Virus record (IMG/VR): IMGVR_UViG_3300042456_000346
Coordinates: 1-47,727 of that record
Length of the DNA: 47,727 nt
Source: a virus
Strand: one strand, 5' to 3'
The translations under genes were made by a program, and so were the position numbers. Positions 1 through 5,894 of this stretch are shown here, piece by piece. Every line of letters starts with the position of its first letter. Within the stretch, counting starts at the first letter, position 1. The notes below the pieces were generated by a model. It was not told where the DNA came from. It did not search any database and worked only from the letters and a program-made list of their open reading frames with translations.

Positions 1-404
1 AATAAAAAACAGATAACTATCTTTTGTCCTCTAGTCAACACAAATCTACCAATGGCTATTTCAAGGTTATCCTTGGTCTACCTAGCTCATCTAAAGATAA
101 GCCTCCCCTTTCTAAAAAAGGGGAGAGGCTTATTCCGAAAACGGAATGCTTGCGCGCCGCCTTTGGAGGCGGTGCCGCTTCCGTTTCGGAAATGGATATG
201 TGACGAGTAATCGTCGCATTGTGGGTCATGTGGGCCATTGCGAATGCCCCGCAATCGATCAGAAACGCCCCGTAGAGCGTTCGGAGGTGCGAAAGTGTGT
301 TCGGCTACGGTTTGGCTTGTCGCGACGCTAGAATCGAATCGATGAAATGACATGGGTTTGGATGCGCTAGATTGGCCGACCAGAAAGTTATCTGGATCGG
401 AAAG
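1..404. other. non-coding left end, version A of the structured control region
   Basis: I see no convincing gene here. The segment holds a row of strong inverted repeats: 99-131 (A-rich loop, two-base bulge), 131-193 (long stem capped by the GC-rich hairpin 154-175), 198-219 (nine pairs, loop GTAA), 237-255 and 264-281. A TTGACT promoter-like box facing left lies at 33-38. The same order of elements is present at 47270-47600 with almost no sequence identity. An open frame on the minus strand (87-353) exists, but its sequence is dictated by the palindromes. Possible roles are a transcription terminator/attenuator or a structured RNA between the end of the left operon and the start of the early operon. 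Confidence 0.5.
10..38 (-). promoter_or_regulatory. putative leftward promoter, version A
   Basis: On the minus strand TTGACT (33-38) is followed after 17 bases by TATCTG (10-15). The 15 bases around the -35 box, GTGTTGACTAGAGGA, match GTGTTGACAAGAGGA upstream of the early operon at the other end of the contig in 14 positions. It would fire off the left edge of the window. Confidence 0.4.
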
Positions 405-446
405 TTAGATGGACGATTTCGGTTTCATGTCGTCGCGTTCGCCCAC
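320..446. repeat. 127-bp direct repeat, left copy
   Basis: Identical to 47601-47727. It covers the non-coding sequence 320-404 and the last codons of the minus-strand gene ending at 405. The identity starts sharply at 320 and stops only because the contig ends. A length of exactly 127 is a common assembler word size, so this is best read as the overlap that closes the circular map. Confidence 0.9.
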
Positions 447-674
447 CGGATAAATATCGTAATCCTCCGGCAAGTCCTTCGGCACGACCCGAATCCGACC
501 TTGCGTGTACTCGCCAGGGTTGAGGTCTTTGGCCGCTTGCTCCGCTTCCTTGCGAGTCGCGAAGATGACCGTTTCGTAAATGACCGTCCTCTGCTTCAGG
601 TCCGACCAGCCAATCGCCCCGTTGATCTGGACCTTGTACCTCGTAGGCGCGAATTGATTGCGGCTCATTCGCAT
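405..674 (-). CDS. small hypothetical protein, last gene of the left operon
   Basis: 89 residues, family not recognised. It is a soluble mixed alpha/beta-looking protein with no membrane segment. A Lys/Arg/Glu-rich helix-like stretch (about residues 40-53) precedes a Pro/Asp-rich tail. The start overlaps the end of the upstream gene by ten bases, so the pair is probably translationally coupled. The minus-strand frame 388-681 is a shadow. The final 14 codons lie inside the 127-bp repeat, so the same C-terminus reappears at the right edge of the contig. Function unknown. Confidence 0.7.
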   Translation of the reverse strand: MRMSRNQFAPTRYKVQINGAIGWSDLKQRTVIYETVIFATRKEAEQAAKDLNPGEYTQGRIRVVPKDLPEDYDIYPVGERDDMKPKSSI

Positions 675-970
675 CCTCCATTTCGGATCAGCGAGACGAC
701 CGTCTCGGCATCGTCGATGAGCATCCTCCGCAGGTTAGCCCCTTCAACTGTCGTGTCGCGGTACATCCGCGCATAGAAAAGTGAGTCTTCCAAGATCGTC
801 GTCGCGCATTCAGCGTTGCGGAGCCGGTTTGCCGCTTCCTTAAGCACAGGCGAATGCATCAGGTACGCGAGTGATTCGAGTTTTTCGATCAGTTCCTTGA
901 GCGGCATCGTACTAGCCTGCACCAAAGCCGCTTCGGACATAGTCTGGTAGAATGTTTTGCGGTCGATCAT
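665..970 (-). CDS. small helical hypothetical protein
   Basis: 101 residues, rich in Ala, Leu, Glu and Arg and predicted mostly helical; no Cys pairs, signal peptide or membrane segment. It overlaps its upstream neighbour by four bases (ATGA type), which supports the start at 970. I do not recognise a family. It belongs to a run of small genes typical of host-takeover regions of phages, but nothing in the sequence itself shows that role. Confidence 0.7.
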   Translation of the reverse strand: MIDRKTFYQTMSEAALVQASTMPLKELIEKLESLAYLMHSPVLKEAANRLRNAECATTILEDSLFYARMYRDTTVEGANLRRMLIDDAETVVSLIRNGGCE

Positions 971-1209
971 AGCGTCTCCAAGTCAGGGTTTCCCTCAAAT
1001 CGCGGCATGATCCTGTCCCCGTCCTCTCGCTCGATGACCAGTTCAAGGATCTGCTGACCGTTCGCCGCGACGACGCTGCAAATATGCTTGTCGTCATCGT
1101 AAATCGAGAGCGGAGTCGCTCCGTGTTCCTTTACCTCGCCCGTGATGATGGCATTGAACAAGTCAATGATCGTCTGCGCGTTCTGTTTGGACTGAATGGT
1201 TAGTTTCAT
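967..1209 (-). CDS. small hypothetical protein
   Basis: 80 residues, acidic at the C-terminus. It begins with a Lys/Gln-rich N-terminal helix (residues 5-20), followed by alternating hydrophobic strands around residues 35-62. Its stop overlaps the next start (ATGA). It is followed upstream by a 58-base gap after the lytic transglycosylase gene. Family not recognised. Confidence 0.7.
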   Translation of the reverse strand: MKLTIQSKQNAQTIIDLFNAIITGEVKEHGATPLSIYDDDKHICSVVAANGQQILELVIEREDGDRIMPRFEGNPDLETL

Positions 1210-1267
1210 TGGTTTGTGCTGTTTTACCGTGCGGTGAAAGTGGCGTTTTTACCTGCGAGTTGAACCG

Positions 1268-1612
1268 TCAAGGATTCGTTGACAGTTGCCGGTCAATCTC
1301 GCGCATGACCCGCTTCCCGTATGCGCGTGTGAAGGATTTCTTAGCTCCTCTTGGCCCACCTTGCCAGAGCCGAGCTAAGGATTCGTCGCTGAGATTGCGC
1401 CCATAATGCGCGAAATAAGCGTTCGCGATGAAGACAGCGATGGCCCGATTCGTAACCTGCTGGTGCGCGTAATGCGTACCCATGATCCGATTGATGTCTC
1501 GGACCATGATCGGGCGGATCTGAAGCGCGCCTAGTTCGCCGTGACGGCCTCGCGCATGATCGTTTCCGTTGGATTCGATTTGGATAAGAGCGGATAAGAG
1601 CAATGGATGCAT
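1268..1612 (-). CDS. small SLT-type lytic transglycosylase (candidate endolysin)
   Basis: 114 residues, essentially only the soluble lytic transglycosylase core. The motif IQIESNGND carries the presumed catalytic Glu13; the GALQI motif at about 28-32 is the usual substrate-groove signature; an aromatic-rich stretch (YAHQQ, YFAHYGR) and the ARLWQGG motif near residues 80-86 also fit the family. Such enzymes cleave the MurNAc-GlcNAc bond of peptidoglycan, forming a 1,6-anhydro product. No signal peptide or membrane anchor is seen, so reaching the periplasm would need the holin-like proteins at 11054-11412. It sits among small unknown genes and not in the lysis cassette. It could be the endolysin or a virion-associated enzyme. 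Confidence 0.75.
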   Translation of the reverse strand: MHPLLLSALIQIESNGNDHARGRHGELGALQIRPIMVRDINRIMGTHYAHQQVTNRAIAVFIANAYFAHYGRNLSDESLARLWQGGPRGAKKSFTRAYGKRVMREIDRQLSTNP

Positions 1613-1699
1613 GATTTGATTCTCGTTTGCGGTTTATTCGTTCAATTTGCGCGTTTTTCGGATGCGCGCACCCCCGGTTTAACCGACAAATGGGACGGC
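1613..1699. other. intergenic gap with GC hairpin
   Basis: An 87-base gap in the left operon containing the inverted repeat TGCGCG...CGCGCA around 1647-1670 with a T-rich loop. It may be an internal terminator or processing site. The sequence just upstream of the transglycosylase start reads GAGAATCAAATC on the minus strand, resembling other leaders in this operon, with no Shine-Dalgarno match. Confidence 0.3.
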
Positions 1700-1951
1700 T
1701 CAAAGTCCTTTCGCCCTGGCAATGACCTCCCGCGCGTAGTCTAGGTCTTCATCGTCGGCCATTGGATGCGCCAAGCGTTCGAGTGCGGACAGAAGATCGG
1801 GGGCGGCGGCTACGAGGTAGGCGTTGGCCATCGATTCGTACTTTTGAAGCGTCAGTCCGCGCAAGTCAGCAACTTGCTCGCCTAGCGGACCGTAAATCAT
1901 CGGACCGGGACGCATTCCTATATGCCACGGGCCGGGAGTGTGGGTTTTCAT
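1700..1951 (-). CDS. HTPGPW-family small phage protein, copy 1
   Basis: 83 residues. It begins MKTHTPGPW and contains SMANAYLVAAAPDLLSALE (about 40-58). I know this pattern (HTPGPW, then a Gly-rich middle and NAxLIAAAPDLLxALE) from many unrelated phages and prophages; its function is not established. A second copy lies at 2214-2510. The bases before the start, GCCTAAACCC, are almost the same as those before copy 2 (GCCTGAACCC), so the start region was duplicated too. Confidence 0.75.
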   Translation of the reverse strand: MKTHTPGPWHIGMRPGPMIYGPLGEQVADLRGLTLQKYESMANAYLVAAAPDLLSALERLAHPMADDEDLDYAREVIARAKGL

Positions 1952-2217
1952 GGGTTTAGGCTGTGGTCGTTTACAGAAACCAATGAAAGAACAATTCGAT
2001 TCTCAGAAATTGAACCATAACTTCCTCGCTCGATCAGCCATTTCTCAAATTGAATTGTCGAATTCACAGGGAGTCCGCTTAAAGACAACGCTTCTGCAAT
2101 GGATTCAGCGTAAACCTCAATCGTTTTGGATTCGATTGTGATTATGTATTGGTTTTTGATCGGATTGTCTGGCGTTGAAGACTCAACCATCCAGTAACTG
2201 CTAGGATTTCTTTTCAC
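1948..2217 (-). CDS. hypothetical protein between the two HTPGPW paralogues
   Basis: 89 residues, not recognised. The middle contains beta-strand-like sequence (YIITIESKTIEVYAESI, about 25-41), followed by a helix-rich part. ATGA-type overlaps at both ends tie it tightly to the two HTPGPW genes, so the three are probably co-translated. The gene is somewhat more AT-rich than its neighbours. Confidence 0.65.
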   Translation of the reverse strand: MKRNPSSYWMVESSTPDNPIKNQYIITIESKTIEVYAESIAEALSLSGLPVNSTIQFEKWLIERGSYGSISENRIVLSLVSVNDHSLNP

Positions 2218-2510
2218 TCGTTTCCTTTCGCTTTGATTTTTCGTGCAAGACTTTCAGATTCTCCAATCGCTCTCTCAATTACCGGACCAATGCGCGCCCG
2301 AATCCATTCGGGCGATTCGCCAGCGTTCGAGAAAATCAATTCGAGAGCGGCGAGCATCTCAGGCGCGGAGACAATTAGGCGAGTGTTGGCCATTGTTTCA
2401 TCGCTCAATCCACCGAAGGAATCGCAGATAACCACGCGAGCGGTTTCGACTTTCACAAGCTTAGGGTGATGGAAGACTACGTGCCAAGGACCGGGAGTGT
2501 GGGTTTTCAT
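2214..2510 (-). CDS. HTPGPW-family small phage protein, copy 2
   Basis: 98 residues from the Met that aligns with copy 1 (MKTHTPGPWHVV); an upstream Met at 2555 would add 15 residues but would run over the end of the preceding gene. It keeps the SDETMANTRLIVSAPEMLAALE core (about 50-71), and adds a charged helical tail. Copies 1 and 2 share both family motifs but little else, which suggests an old duplication followed by divergence. Function unknown. Confidence 0.7.
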   Translation of the reverse strand: MKTHTPGPWHVVFHHPKLVKVETARVVICDSFGGLSDETMANTRLIVSAPEMLAALELIFSNAGESPEWIRARIGPVIERAIGESESLARKIKAKGNE

Positions 2511-2514
2511 GGGT

Positions 2515-2748
2515 TCAGGCGCGAAGGGCTTTGGTTTCAATCGCAAGTCTGACATTGTCGGCTTCCTGTTGCTGGCTTTCGTTCAGCGGTTTTCCGTCGC
2601 AAAGAATGATGGTTGGAATGTAGGAGTTTTGACCATTGGCTCGCTTAACCGCACCCGAGAAGCGATAGGATGCGCGCACAGCGGCTTTGATTGAAAGATG
2701 GGCCGAGACGGTCCGGTCGTTGAACGTGTCGTGTAGGGTGAATTTCAT
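2515..2748 (-). CDS. small hypothetical protein
   Basis: 77 residues, starting at the Met at 2748 (MKFTLHDTFND). The open frame continues to 3003, but the extension overlaps the gene at 2825-3031 out of frame and has shadow-like Arg/Pro/Ser composition, so I reject it. The protein contains an Ala/Arg helix (residues 20-40), then an IPTIILCDGKPL strand-turn segment. Family not recognised. It ends four bases before the next start. Confidence 0.6.
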   Translation of the reverse strand: MKFTLHDTFNDRTVSAHLSIKAAVRASYRFSGAVKRANGQNSYIPTIILCDGKPLNESQQQEADNVRLAIETKALRA

Positions 2749-2824
2749 GCTTTTGATTTGTTGCGGATAGATTGGCCTACCCTTTCGCACCACACTTTCG
2801 CGTGATGCGCGGAGGATGGGCCAC

Positions 2825-3031
2825 TCAATCGAGACTAGACCAGAGGGCTGTCTTGTTCCGTAAACCGGAATAGTGGACCTCGTAAATCGGAGGATTGGCA
2901 ACGCCAGTCTCGCGCCATAGGTCAATTTGCTGGCGAGCGTAGGCGACGGCGTCGTCTTGGGACTTGGCCCAATGGACAAGTTGAGGTTTCGACCCGCTCG
3001 CAAGAGAGGTCTGCATAACGTAGTAGTTCAT
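2825..3031 (-). CDS. small hypothetical protein
   Basis: 68 residues. The pattern VHWAKSQDDAVAYARQQIDLW (helix 20-40) preceded by a short strand (MNYYVMQTSL) resembles small phage proteins that transform or modify host traits, but I cannot assign a family. A 76-base gap follows before the next gene and contains GGATAGATTGGCCTACC (about 2764-2780, plus strand), a motif that recurs near 6712 and 366. Confidence 0.6.
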   Translation of the reverse strand: MNYYVMQTSLASGSKPQLVHWAKSQDDAVAYARQQIDLWRETGVANPPIYEVHYSGLRNKTALWSSLD

Positions 3032-3057
3032 GGATGCGCGGGGGATGGGTTAGGCTG

Positions 3058-3522
3058 TCATCGAACGAACGGGGCGATTTCCAGTTCAAGCTCACGAATG
3101 CGAGATTGCAACGCTTCGATTTCCGCAAGGTTCGATGCGACAAGCTCAGGCGTGAAATCGGAACGGAACGGCGCAATTTCCCAAAGCTCTTTCAAGGTGT
3201 CCCCGTCACGAATAGAACCGACTCCGAAACTCTGTTTGACGTAGGCGACAGAACCGCTTCTCGTCGGATAAGTTGCGTCAATTTCAACGTCAATGCGCCA
3301 CTCGGAATGGCGGAAGAAAACGCGGAAGCCGCGCGCGCGGAAATCCTCCGCAATCGGTTCGACAACCGCTCGAGATTGCGCGGTCCATGAGCGGTGAGGC
3401 GTTACCTTGTGAACTTTCTTCCCAACGAAAGGCGCGAGAGCTTCGCGAAGGCGCGCGGATAATTCATTCGACGCAATGGCAACGCGGTTGACGGTTTCAA
3501 TGTGGAGCGGATTTGGCTTCAT
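3058..3522 (-). CDS. hypothetical protein with C-terminal coiled coil
   Basis: 154 residues. The N-terminal half has a helix and a basic strand region (KKVHKVTPHRSW, about 35-46); the C-terminal 35 residues form a regular Leu/Ile/Glu heptad helix (LAEIEALQSRIRELELEIAPF), a likely dimerisation coil. Gene start 3522 is preceded by an A/C-rich leader with no Shine-Dalgarno sequence. The stem-loop at 3546-3598 lies between it and the upstream gene. Family not recognised. Confidence 0.7.
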   Translation of the reverse strand: MKPNPLHIETVNRVAIASNELSARLREALAPFVGKKVHKVTPHRSWTAQSRAVVEPIAEDFRARGFRVFFRHSEWRIDVEIDATYPTRSGSVAYVKQSFGVGSIRDGDTLKELWEIAPFRSDFTPELVASNLAEIEALQSRIRELELEIAPFVR

Positions 3523-3545
3523 GGATGATTTAGTTTTGATTCGGG

Positions 3546-3598
3546 CTGGATTACCCGCTATTCCCCACCGTTGCCGATGGGGAAGCGCGGGGAATCAG
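3546..3598 (-). other. inter-cistronic stem-loop, copy 1
   Basis: Nested inverted repeat: CTGGATT/AATCAG outside, CCCGC/GCGGG, then TTCCCCA/TGGGGAA closing a loop that on the minus strand reads TCGGCAACGG. The TGA stop of the gene ending at 3595 is built into the outer stem. The adjacent ATTCGGGCTGGATTACCCG is shared with copy 2 apart from one base. It could be an RNA processing, stability or coupling element. Confidence 0.55.
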
Positions 3599-3963
3599 CG
3601 GGAACCTTGCGATTCGGCAATGTCTCCCCATGAAGCGATTCGGTAGTGTCCATTCATTCGGACAATTGTCGGCGCATAAGTGTCGCCCGTGTTCAAATAC
3701 TCAACCAAAGTTCCGTTCCTAGTTTGGAAAGATTCGATTCCGAATGTCTCCAGTAACGCGTCAAGGCAGTGCAGGCGAACGTCGCTTGTGGTGGGCGGAT
3801 TGTAGCATTCGCGAATGCGCGACAATCCTGCGGGGAGCGTTTCCAATTCAGCGCGGCGCATTCGGAAAACCGCTTTCGCTTGCTCTCCTTTACCAGGGAA
3901 AGCGGATTCAATGGAAGCGACGGACGGGGAACGGAAACGGGGATTGTGGATTGTGGTTGTCAT
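3595..3963 (-). CDS. hypothetical protein
   Basis: 122 residues from the Met at 3963; the frame is open to 4017 but would overlap the gene ending at 3983. The start is directly preceded on the minus strand by four tandem ATCCC units (3962-3982), an unusual leader. The protein has an Arg/Glu-rich helix (residues 23-45) and ends with a compact strand-rich part (TLVEYLNTGDTYAPTIVRM). No family recognised. Confidence 0.65.
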   Translation of the reverse strand: MTTTIHNPRFRSPSVASIESAFPGKGEQAKAVFRMRRAELETLPAGLSRIRECYNPPTTSDVRLHCLDALLETFGIESFQTRNGTLVEYLNTGDTYAPTIVRMNGHYRIASWGDIAESQGSR

Positions 3964-3984
3964 GGGATGGGATGGGATGGGATT
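3962..3984. repeat. tandem GGGAT repeat at a translation start
   Basis: Four consecutive GGGAT units (plus strand) abut the start codon of the gene at 3595-3963. Short tandem repeats in this position can change copy number by slippage and so alter translation, but one sequence cannot show that. Confidence 0.5.
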
Positions 3985-4225
3985 AGCGTGACAAGATTGC
4001 CGGAGTTTCGACTTCATGGATTCCTAGCAAGTAACCTTTGCCAGTCGGCACGGTCAAATACTCGCCATTGCAAAGCGAAACGTGAACCTTGCCGGATTCG
4101 ATGGACGAATACCATTTTGCAACCGGCTCCGGCAATGCGCCGGAAACGTAGTGGGATGTTTCGTTGCCGCGGGGATAGGTACGGCGGACTTGTGATTGAG
4201 GTGCAAGGTACAAGATAGGTTTCAT
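3983..4225 (-). CDS. small hypothetical protein
   Basis: 80 residues with a Gly/Tyr-rich, strand-like C-terminal half (GKVHVSLCNGEYLTVPTGKGYLLG, split by turns). No Cys clusters or membrane segments. Start 4225 is preceded by GAATCAAATCAAATCCAATC on the minus strand, an A/C-rich leader with no Shine-Dalgarno match. The stem-loop at 4251-4302 lies just upstream. Not recognised. Confidence 0.65.
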   Translation of the reverse strand: MKPILYLAPQSQVRRTYPRGNETSHYVSGALPEPVAKWYSSIESGKVHVSLCNGEYLTVPTGKGYLLGIHEVETPAILSR

Positions 4226-4250
4226 GGGATTGGATTTGATTTGATTCGGG

Positions 4251-4302
4251 CTGATTACCCGTTGCGCTTCACTCTTTCGAATGAAGCGACACGGGGAATC
4301 AG
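4251..4302 (-). other. inter-cistronic stem-loop, copy 2
   Basis: CTGATTACCCG pairs with CGGGGAATCAG and an inner CGCTTCA/TGAAGCG stem closes the loop. The TGA stop of the gene ending at 4299 lies in the outer stem, as in copy 1. The outer stem sequence and flank match copy 1 while the inner stem differs but still pairs, which suggests selection on structure. Confidence 0.55.
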
Positions 4303-4637
4303 TAGCGTTCGATTCGTTGCAACGCGGATTCGATTGAGCGTTTCAAGTCGGCGCGGATTGAGTCGTTGAACTTACAAGCGGCTTCGCGAAGCTTTTCGGC
4401 ATCGGCTTTGGCGCGCTTTTCGATTGCTACGGCTTCATCATTGGCTTGGCTGATTAGCTTTTCGCAGTGGATGCGCGCTTCATGGATTGAGAGAGCGTAG
4501 GTTTCCGGCGGATAATCGCTTGCAATGGCGGATTCGATTGAGGGGAGTTGATCGGCAAGCCATGCGCCGGAATAGGAATCACGGCCAAGCTTGGCGATGG
4601 TTTCGCGGATAATTTGAATTTCTTGGGATTTGGTCAT
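4299..4637 (-). CDS. hypothetical coiled-coil protein
   Basis: 112 residues, almost wholly helical. Residues 50-110 form a continuous Ala/Glu/Lys/Arg-rich helix (ANDEAVAIEKRAKADAEKLREAACKF) with heptad character. The N-terminal third holds a second helix. No Cys pairs or membrane segment. It is flanked by stem-loop elements on both sides. Family not recognised; it could be an oligomeric scaffold or inhibitor. Confidence 0.65.
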   Translation of the reverse strand: MTKSQEIQIIRETIAKLGRDSYSGAWLADQLPSIESAIASDYPPETYALSIHEARIHCEKLISQANDEAVAIEKRAKADAEKLREAACKFNDSIRADLKRSIESALQRIERY

Positions 4638-4663
4638 GGGGATTTATAGTTTGAGTTTGAACG

Positions 4664-4702
4664 CTGAGTTCTACCCACCGTCACCGATGGGTAGCGGTTC
4701 AG
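4664..4702 (-). other. inter-cistronic stem-loop, copy 3
   Basis: CTACCCA (4671-4677) pairs with TGGGTAG (4688-4694); an outer CTGA/TCAG pair embraces it. The loop on the minus strand, TCGGTGACGG, matches the loop of copy 1 (TCGGCAACGG) except for two bases. It ends four bases before the stop codon of the gene at 4706. Confidence 0.5.
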
Positions 4703-4705
4703 GAT

Positions 4706-5116
4706 TCAAGCTTCAACGGATTCAAGTCGCTTGCTTGCTTGCCATGCCTTCCTAAGTGATTCGATTTCACCTAGAGTATCTAAGTCGCAATCGATGCCTT
4801 CATCCTGAAGTGACGAACAAATTCCGTCCGTATCGTCGCCTAACATGGAAACGAGGAGTAAATACTTCTCCCGATTGGCTAGGCTGAATTCAGCCTGAAC
4901 CGCACGGCGATAGGCCAGAAACTCCGGTGAAAGGTTGGCTTGCTTCTCCTTTACTTTCGTCCAATAGGTTTCAACGGAAACGCCCTCCTTAAGGTGAACA
5001 ACTTTCCATCCTTCTCCTCGATTGCGGAGAACTGCGCCGTTTGACCGGAGACTGAGTGAATACTTTAACGCGTTGACGCGTTCGACTTCGATGCCTTGCT
5101 TGCTTAGGGTTGCCAT
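4706..5116 (-). CDS. hypothetical protein
   Basis: 136 residues. The N-terminal 50 residues look strand-rich (VERVNALKYSLSLRSNGAVLRN, GWKVVHLKEGVSVE); the remainder is helical with an Asp-rich segment (LGDDTDGICSSL, about 92-103). It is the first sizeable gene of the left operon. The start at 5116 follows CTAAACAAAACT on the minus strand with no Shine-Dalgarno sequence. Not recognised. Confidence 0.65.
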   Translation of the reverse strand: MATLSKQGIEVERVNALKYSLSLRSNGAVLRNRGEGWKVVHLKEGVSVETYWTKVKEKQANLSPEFLAYRRAVQAEFSLANREKYLLLVSMLGDDTDGICSSLQDEGIDCDLDTLGEIESLRKAWQASKRLESVEA

Positions 5117-5139
5117 AGTTTTGTTTAGTGGGTTGAGGT

Positions 5140-5247
5140 TCAGAGTTGAGAAGCGAAGAAAAACCAGTAAAACGCGTAGCTTAGGACGGCGTAGAAAGCG
5201 GCCATGGCCACAACGGACAGGGTTTTTTGACGCAGGGTTTTGTTCAC
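5140..5247 (-). CDS. possible small membrane peptide
   Basis: 35 residues from a GTG start: a basic N-terminus (VNKTLRQK), then one hydrophobic segment rich in aromatic residues (AAFYAVLSYAFYWFFFA). This fits a single-pass inner-membrane peptide. If the promoter proposed at 5255-5283 is correct, its message would be nearly leaderless, since the GTG lies seven bases after the -10 box. The frame is open further upstream to 5409 but that part looks non-coding. Moderate to low confidence. Confidence 0.4.
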   Translation of the reverse strand: MNKTLRQKTLSVVAMAAFYAVLSYAFYWFFFASQL

Positions 5248-5254
5248 GGAGGAC

Positions 5255-5283
5255 AGACTAGAGTGGGGAGCGGAAAAGGTCAA
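5255..5283 (-). promoter_or_regulatory. putative promoter of the left (minus-strand) operon
   Basis: On the minus strand, TTGACC (5278-5283), 17 bases, TAGTCT (5255-5260). It lies in the divergent gap between the left operon and the plus-strand morphogenesis block. The -35 match is good and the -10 match weak. Confidence 0.35.
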
Positions 5284-5348
5284 AATGTTTTTTCGTTTTT
5301 TTTCAATAGTGAGTGAAAAGCGGGGATTTGCTGAGGAAAACGAGGGAA

Positions 5349-5378
5349 TTGACAGCGTCAAGATTGGGAGACTAGACA
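5349..5378 (+). promoter_or_regulatory. putative promoter of the right (plus-strand) morphogenesis block
   Basis: A perfect TTGACA (5349-5354) is followed after 17-18 bases by CTAGAC/TAGACA (5372-5378), a poor -10. Two similar palindromes overlap the -35 box and the -10/start region, as expected for a repressed promoter. Confidence 0.4.
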
Positions 5379-5384
5379 GCGTCT
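5349..5384. promoter_or_regulatory. paired operator-like palindromes
   Basis: TTGACAGCGTCAA (5349-5361) and AGACAGCGTCT (5374-5384) are both perfect inverted repeats around AGC and share the core GACAGCGTC. The cores lie 24 bp apart, a little over two helical turns, so two dimers could bind on nearly the same face. They sit in the divergent region controlling both strands. The binding protein is not known; HTH candidates in the window are at 38468-38641 and 45897-46190. Confidence 0.5.
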
Positions 5385-5438
5385 GGATTCGAAAACGAGC
5401 GATTGCCATGGGCTACCTTGGATTGCAAGGTACGGGAG

Positions 5439-5894
5439 ATGAAAGCGGAACAATGGACGAAAGCAAAGAGCCTCTATCTAGCGGGGAAGACATGGAAAGC
5501 GATTGCAAGCGAAACGGGGCTGAACCAAGCGACTCTATTGTCTAAGGCGTCAAGGGAAGGATTGCCCAAGGTACGGAAGGAGATGCGAAACACCATTTCC
5601 CCTAAAGATAATGTTTCCCTAGAAAGCCTGTCCGCCCTGGTGCGAAGCAAACTAGCCGCCGATGCCGCATCGACATTGGAACGCATCGACAGCTACGCGT
5701 TGGAAGGAATCAAAGACGAATCAACACGGGAGACTATCCTTGGGAGCGTTGCCAAGCGGTCAGCGTTGGTTTTCGGATGGTCAGAGGCTGGTGAGCAAGC
5801 GTCTGTCAGCATCAACTTGCTTGGGTCGATGCCAGATCGGATCCAGCCTGAGGTTGTTGTCCACGGAAGCCCGGCATCGGACACAGTCCGATAA
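5439..5894 (+). CDS. putative terminase small subunit (HTH protein)
   Basis: 151 residues from the Met at 5439 (a frame-internal Met at 5403 would add 12). Residues 4-45 form a helix-turn-helix: WTKAKSLYLAGKTWKAIAS, then ETGLNQATLLSKASREGLP, the pattern seen in small terminase subunits that bind pac or cos DNA. A helical oligomerisation-like middle (about 62-120) and an acidic/Pro tail follow. It opens the plus-strand morphogenesis block, but its large partner lies on the other strand at 20007-21683. It could instead be a transcription regulator. Sequence shows the HTH; the terminase role is inferred. Confidence 0.55.
   Translation: MKAEQWTKAKSLYLAGKTWKAIASETGLNQATLLSKASREGLPKVRKEMRNTISPKDNVSLESLSALVRSKLAADAASTLERIDSYALEGIKDESTRETILGSVAKRSALVFGWSEAGEQASVSINLLGSMPDRIQPEVVVHGSPASDTVR

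Noticed and set aside
87-353. 88-codon minus-strand open frame starting MSFHRFDSSVA, with a counterpart at 47398-47634
   Set aside because: The two frames are alike only in the identical 127-bp repeat and where both are forced by hairpin stems. Composition and lack of a leader suggest non-coding structured DNA, although a coding role cannot be fully excluded.
2515-3003. 162-residue reading of the gene ending at 2515
   Set aside because: The first 85 residues overlap the gene at 2825-3031 out of frame and have low-complexity, shadow-like composition. The Met at 2748 gives a compact gene with normal spacing.
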